DNA of 64,000 bases, taken from positions 1-64,000 of the forward strand of contig BOKW01000007.1 in the NCBI GenBank assembly GCA_016861185.1. Reading direction: 5' to 3'. The position numbers and the translations under genes were made by a program. The notes under the pieces were generated by a model. That model ran no database searches, had not been told where the DNA came from, and was given only the letters and a program-made list of their open reading frames with translations. Below, piece after piece: positions 61,665-64,000 of this stretch. Within the stretch, counting starts at the first letter, position 1. The number at the start of each line of letters is the position of its first letter. The DNA is from Betaproteobacteria bacterium. Lineage in GTDB: Bacteria; Pseudomonadota; Gammaproteobacteria; Burkholderiales; Burkholderiaceae_F.

Positions 61665-61684
61665 GACACTGTCATTTCATTCAG
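61648..61684 (+). promoter_or_regulatory. Two LexA (SOS) boxes forming a palindrome
   Basis: Two sites fit the CTG-N10-CAG pattern: 61648-61663 (CTGAATGAAACTACAG) and 61669-61684 (CTGTCATTTCATTCAG). They are five bases apart and are near mirror images, so the whole 37 bases form an inverted repeat with 16 of 18 positions matching per arm. Box 1 overlaps the -10 of recA. Two boxes would allow cooperative LexA binding. Confidence 0.8.
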
Positions 61685-61736
61685 TTGGTGGCGCGCAGTG
61701 CGCCACTTCGATTCGGCGGCGCGAGCGGAGGCGACG

Positions 61737-62786
<1,050 letters not shown>

Positions 62787-62798
62787 GCTGCTCTCGAT

Positions 62799-63269
62799 GT
62801 GACTGCGCGCGCAAAGGAGCCACCATCGCTGCTGCAGCGAGCCGTCGCGGCGCTGGCGCGGAGAGAACACAGCCGCGCGGAGCTGGCGCGCAAACTGCGG
62901 CGGCATCTTCCCGAAGGAGCCGATCCGTCGGAAGTCGACTGCGTGCTCGACGAGCTGGCACGCAAGGGCATGCTGTCCGAGGCGCGCTTCGCGGCGAGCC
63001 TCGTGCGGAGCCGGGCGGAACGATTCGGTACCACGCGGGTCCGGCAGGAGCTCAAGCAGCACGGCCTCGCTCCCGATCTCATCGCGCGGGTGACGGACGA
63101 ACTTGCGAGATCGGAACTGACCCGCGCGCGCGAGGTCTGGCGTAAGCGCTTCGGCGTGCCGCCGCGCGACGACGCCGGGCGGGCGAAGCAACTGCGCTTT
63201 CTTGCCGCGCGTGGTTTCTCGACCGACGTCATCCTGCGGGTCGTGCGCGGCGCATCCGAAGACGACTGA
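62799..63269 (+). CDS. recX: RecX, regulator of RecA
   Basis: RecX binds RecA filaments and limits their activity. The 156-residue protein shows the three-helix repeats LLQRAVAALARREHSRAELARKLRRH, VLDELARKGMLSEARFAASLVRSRAERFGTTRVRQELKQHG and LARSELTRAREVWRKRFG. The start is a GTG at 62799. Co-transcription with recA puts it under SOS control. Confidence 0.94.
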   Translation: MTARAKEPPSLLQRAVAALARREHSRAELARKLRRHLPEGADPSEVDCVLDELARKGMLSEARFAASLVRSRAERFGTTRVRQELKQHGLAPDLIARVTDELARSELTRAREVWRKRFGVPPRDDAGRAKQLRFLAARGFSTDVILRVVRGASEDD

Positions 63270-63356
63270 CGCGATTGCGCGCGCGGCGTCCGCCGCTGGG
63301 CATAATGCCGGTGCGCGCGACGCCGGTCGCGCGCGGCACGCCTGATTTCCGATCCG

Positions 63357-64000
63357 ATGCTCGTGGACTCGCAGACCGAGAACCCGCTTGGACGCGCGAT
63401 CGTCGAACGCGCCGAGCTTCTCGCGGCGCACTCGGACCAGCCCGACGCGCTGACAGTGACGTATCTGACGCCGGCGCATCGGGCCGCCGCGGCGCAGATC
63501 GCGGCTTGGATGCGCGAGGCGGGGCTGCAGGTTCAAGTCGACGCGGTCGGCAACGTCGTTGGCCGGTACGCTTCCGCGGATCCCGAGGCCAAGACGCTGA
63601 TCACTGGCTCGCACTTCGACACGGTGCGCAATGGCGGACGCTTCGATGGTCGGCTCGGCATCCTGCTGCCGATCGTCGTGGTCGACGATCTGCGCCGCCG
63701 CGGCGAGCGCCTGCCGTACCACCTCGAGATCGTCGCCTTTGCCGAGGAAGAAGGCGTGCGCTTCAAGTCGAGCTTCCTTGCGTCGAGCGCGCTCGTCGGC
63801 GCTTTCGACATGGCGCTGCTCGATCGAATCGATGCCGACGGCGTGACGATGCGTGCGGCGATGCGCGCCGCCGGTCTGCCCGGCGACGAGGCGGCGATCG
63901 CGGCGCTCGCGCGCGATCCGGCGCGGCTTGCCGCCTACATCGAGGTTCACATCGAGCAGGGGCCGGTGTTGCTCGACCGCGGTTTGCCGCTCGGCGTGGT
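63357..64000 (+). CDS. M20-family amidohydrolase (AllC / carbamoylase type), partial
   Basis: The 5' 214 codons of a zinc hydrolase are present; the 3' end lies beyond the window. The translation starts MLVDSQTENPLGRAIVERAELLAAHS. Metal-ligand motifs are GSHFDTVRNGGRFDGRLGI, VAFAEEEGVRF and AAYIEVHIEQGPVLL. The family includes allantoate amidohydrolase, beta-ureidopropionase and N-carbamoyl-amino-acid hydrolase; the substrate cannot be told. The usual HxDxVxxGGxxDG pattern appears with an arginine-for-glycine-like DGRLGI. A CATAAT at 63301-63306 may be its -10 element. Confidence 0.88.
   Translation, partial: MLVDSQTENPLGRAIVERAELLAAHSDQPDALTVTYLTPAHRAAAAQIAAWMREAGLQVQVDAVGNVVGRYASADPEAKTLITGSHFDTVRNGGRFDGRLGILLPIVVVDDLRRRGERLPYHLEIVAFAEEEGVRFKSSFLASSALVGAFDMALLDRIDADGVTMRAAMRAAGLPGDEAAIAALARDPARLAAYIEVHIEQGPVLLDRGLPLGV

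Overview
The window is high-GC bacterial chromosome with short intergenic gaps and betaproteobacterial (Burkholderiales-type) gene order. The strongest evidence for that placement is three conserved blocks: dusB-fis-purH-ruvC-ruvA-ruvB with pepP, a UbiH-type oxygenase, murU and amgK upstream; lptD-surA-pdxA-rsmA-gloA; and plsC-glyS-glyQ-lnt-corC-ybeY-phoH-miaB. Species cannot be named from sequence alone.

Layout. (1) 1-2960 is the end of an integrated element: two tandem 51-bp repeats, a small unknown gene, and a tyrosine recombinase reading away from the 3' end of a tRNA-Lys gene, the classic geometry of a tRNA-integrated genomic island. (2) 3077-9562 holds a YeeE/YedE sulfur-compound transporter and a complete ybgC-tolQ-tolR-tolA-tolB-pal-cpoB operon. 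(3) 9941-29180 looks like one peptide-uptake locus: a lipoprotein-permease-permease-double ATPase transporter of the Opp/Yej class, two TonB-dependent receptors flanking an exported S9 peptidase, and a convergent tonB-exbB-exbD-exbD-TPR operon that would energise the receptors. (4) 29312-39091 carries ruvBAC, purH, fis, dusB, an FAD oxygenase, pepP and the MurNAc-recycling pair murU/amgK, all on the minus strand. (5) 39212-47486 runs on the plus strand except gloA: lptD, surA, pdxA, an NTF2-like protein, rsmA, then a molybdenum sulfite dehydrogenase with a diheme cytochrome. (6) 47511-58743 is again minus strand: YgjP-type protease, plsC, glyS, glyQ, lnt, corC, ybeY, phoH, miaB, a small exported protein and tRNA-Met. 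(7) 59084-64000 has a sensor kinase/response regulator pair, recA-recX behind a two-LexA-box promoter, and the start of an M20 amidohydrolase that runs off the window.

The gene complement is mostly envelope biogenesis (Tol-Pal, LptD, SurA, Lnt, PlsC, MurU/AmgK), translation/tRNA functions and DNA repair. Noncoding structure is unusually rich: at least eight families of palindromic repeats occupy the gaps, one sits in frame inside the ATPase gene, and a 269-bp nested palindrome lies between glyQ and lnt. A recurrent promoter shape (a TAnAAT- or GATAAT-like -10 followed at once by CGCGC) precedes several genes and both tRNAs. I could not compute GC content, codon statistics or run homology searches; family calls rest on motifs I could read.
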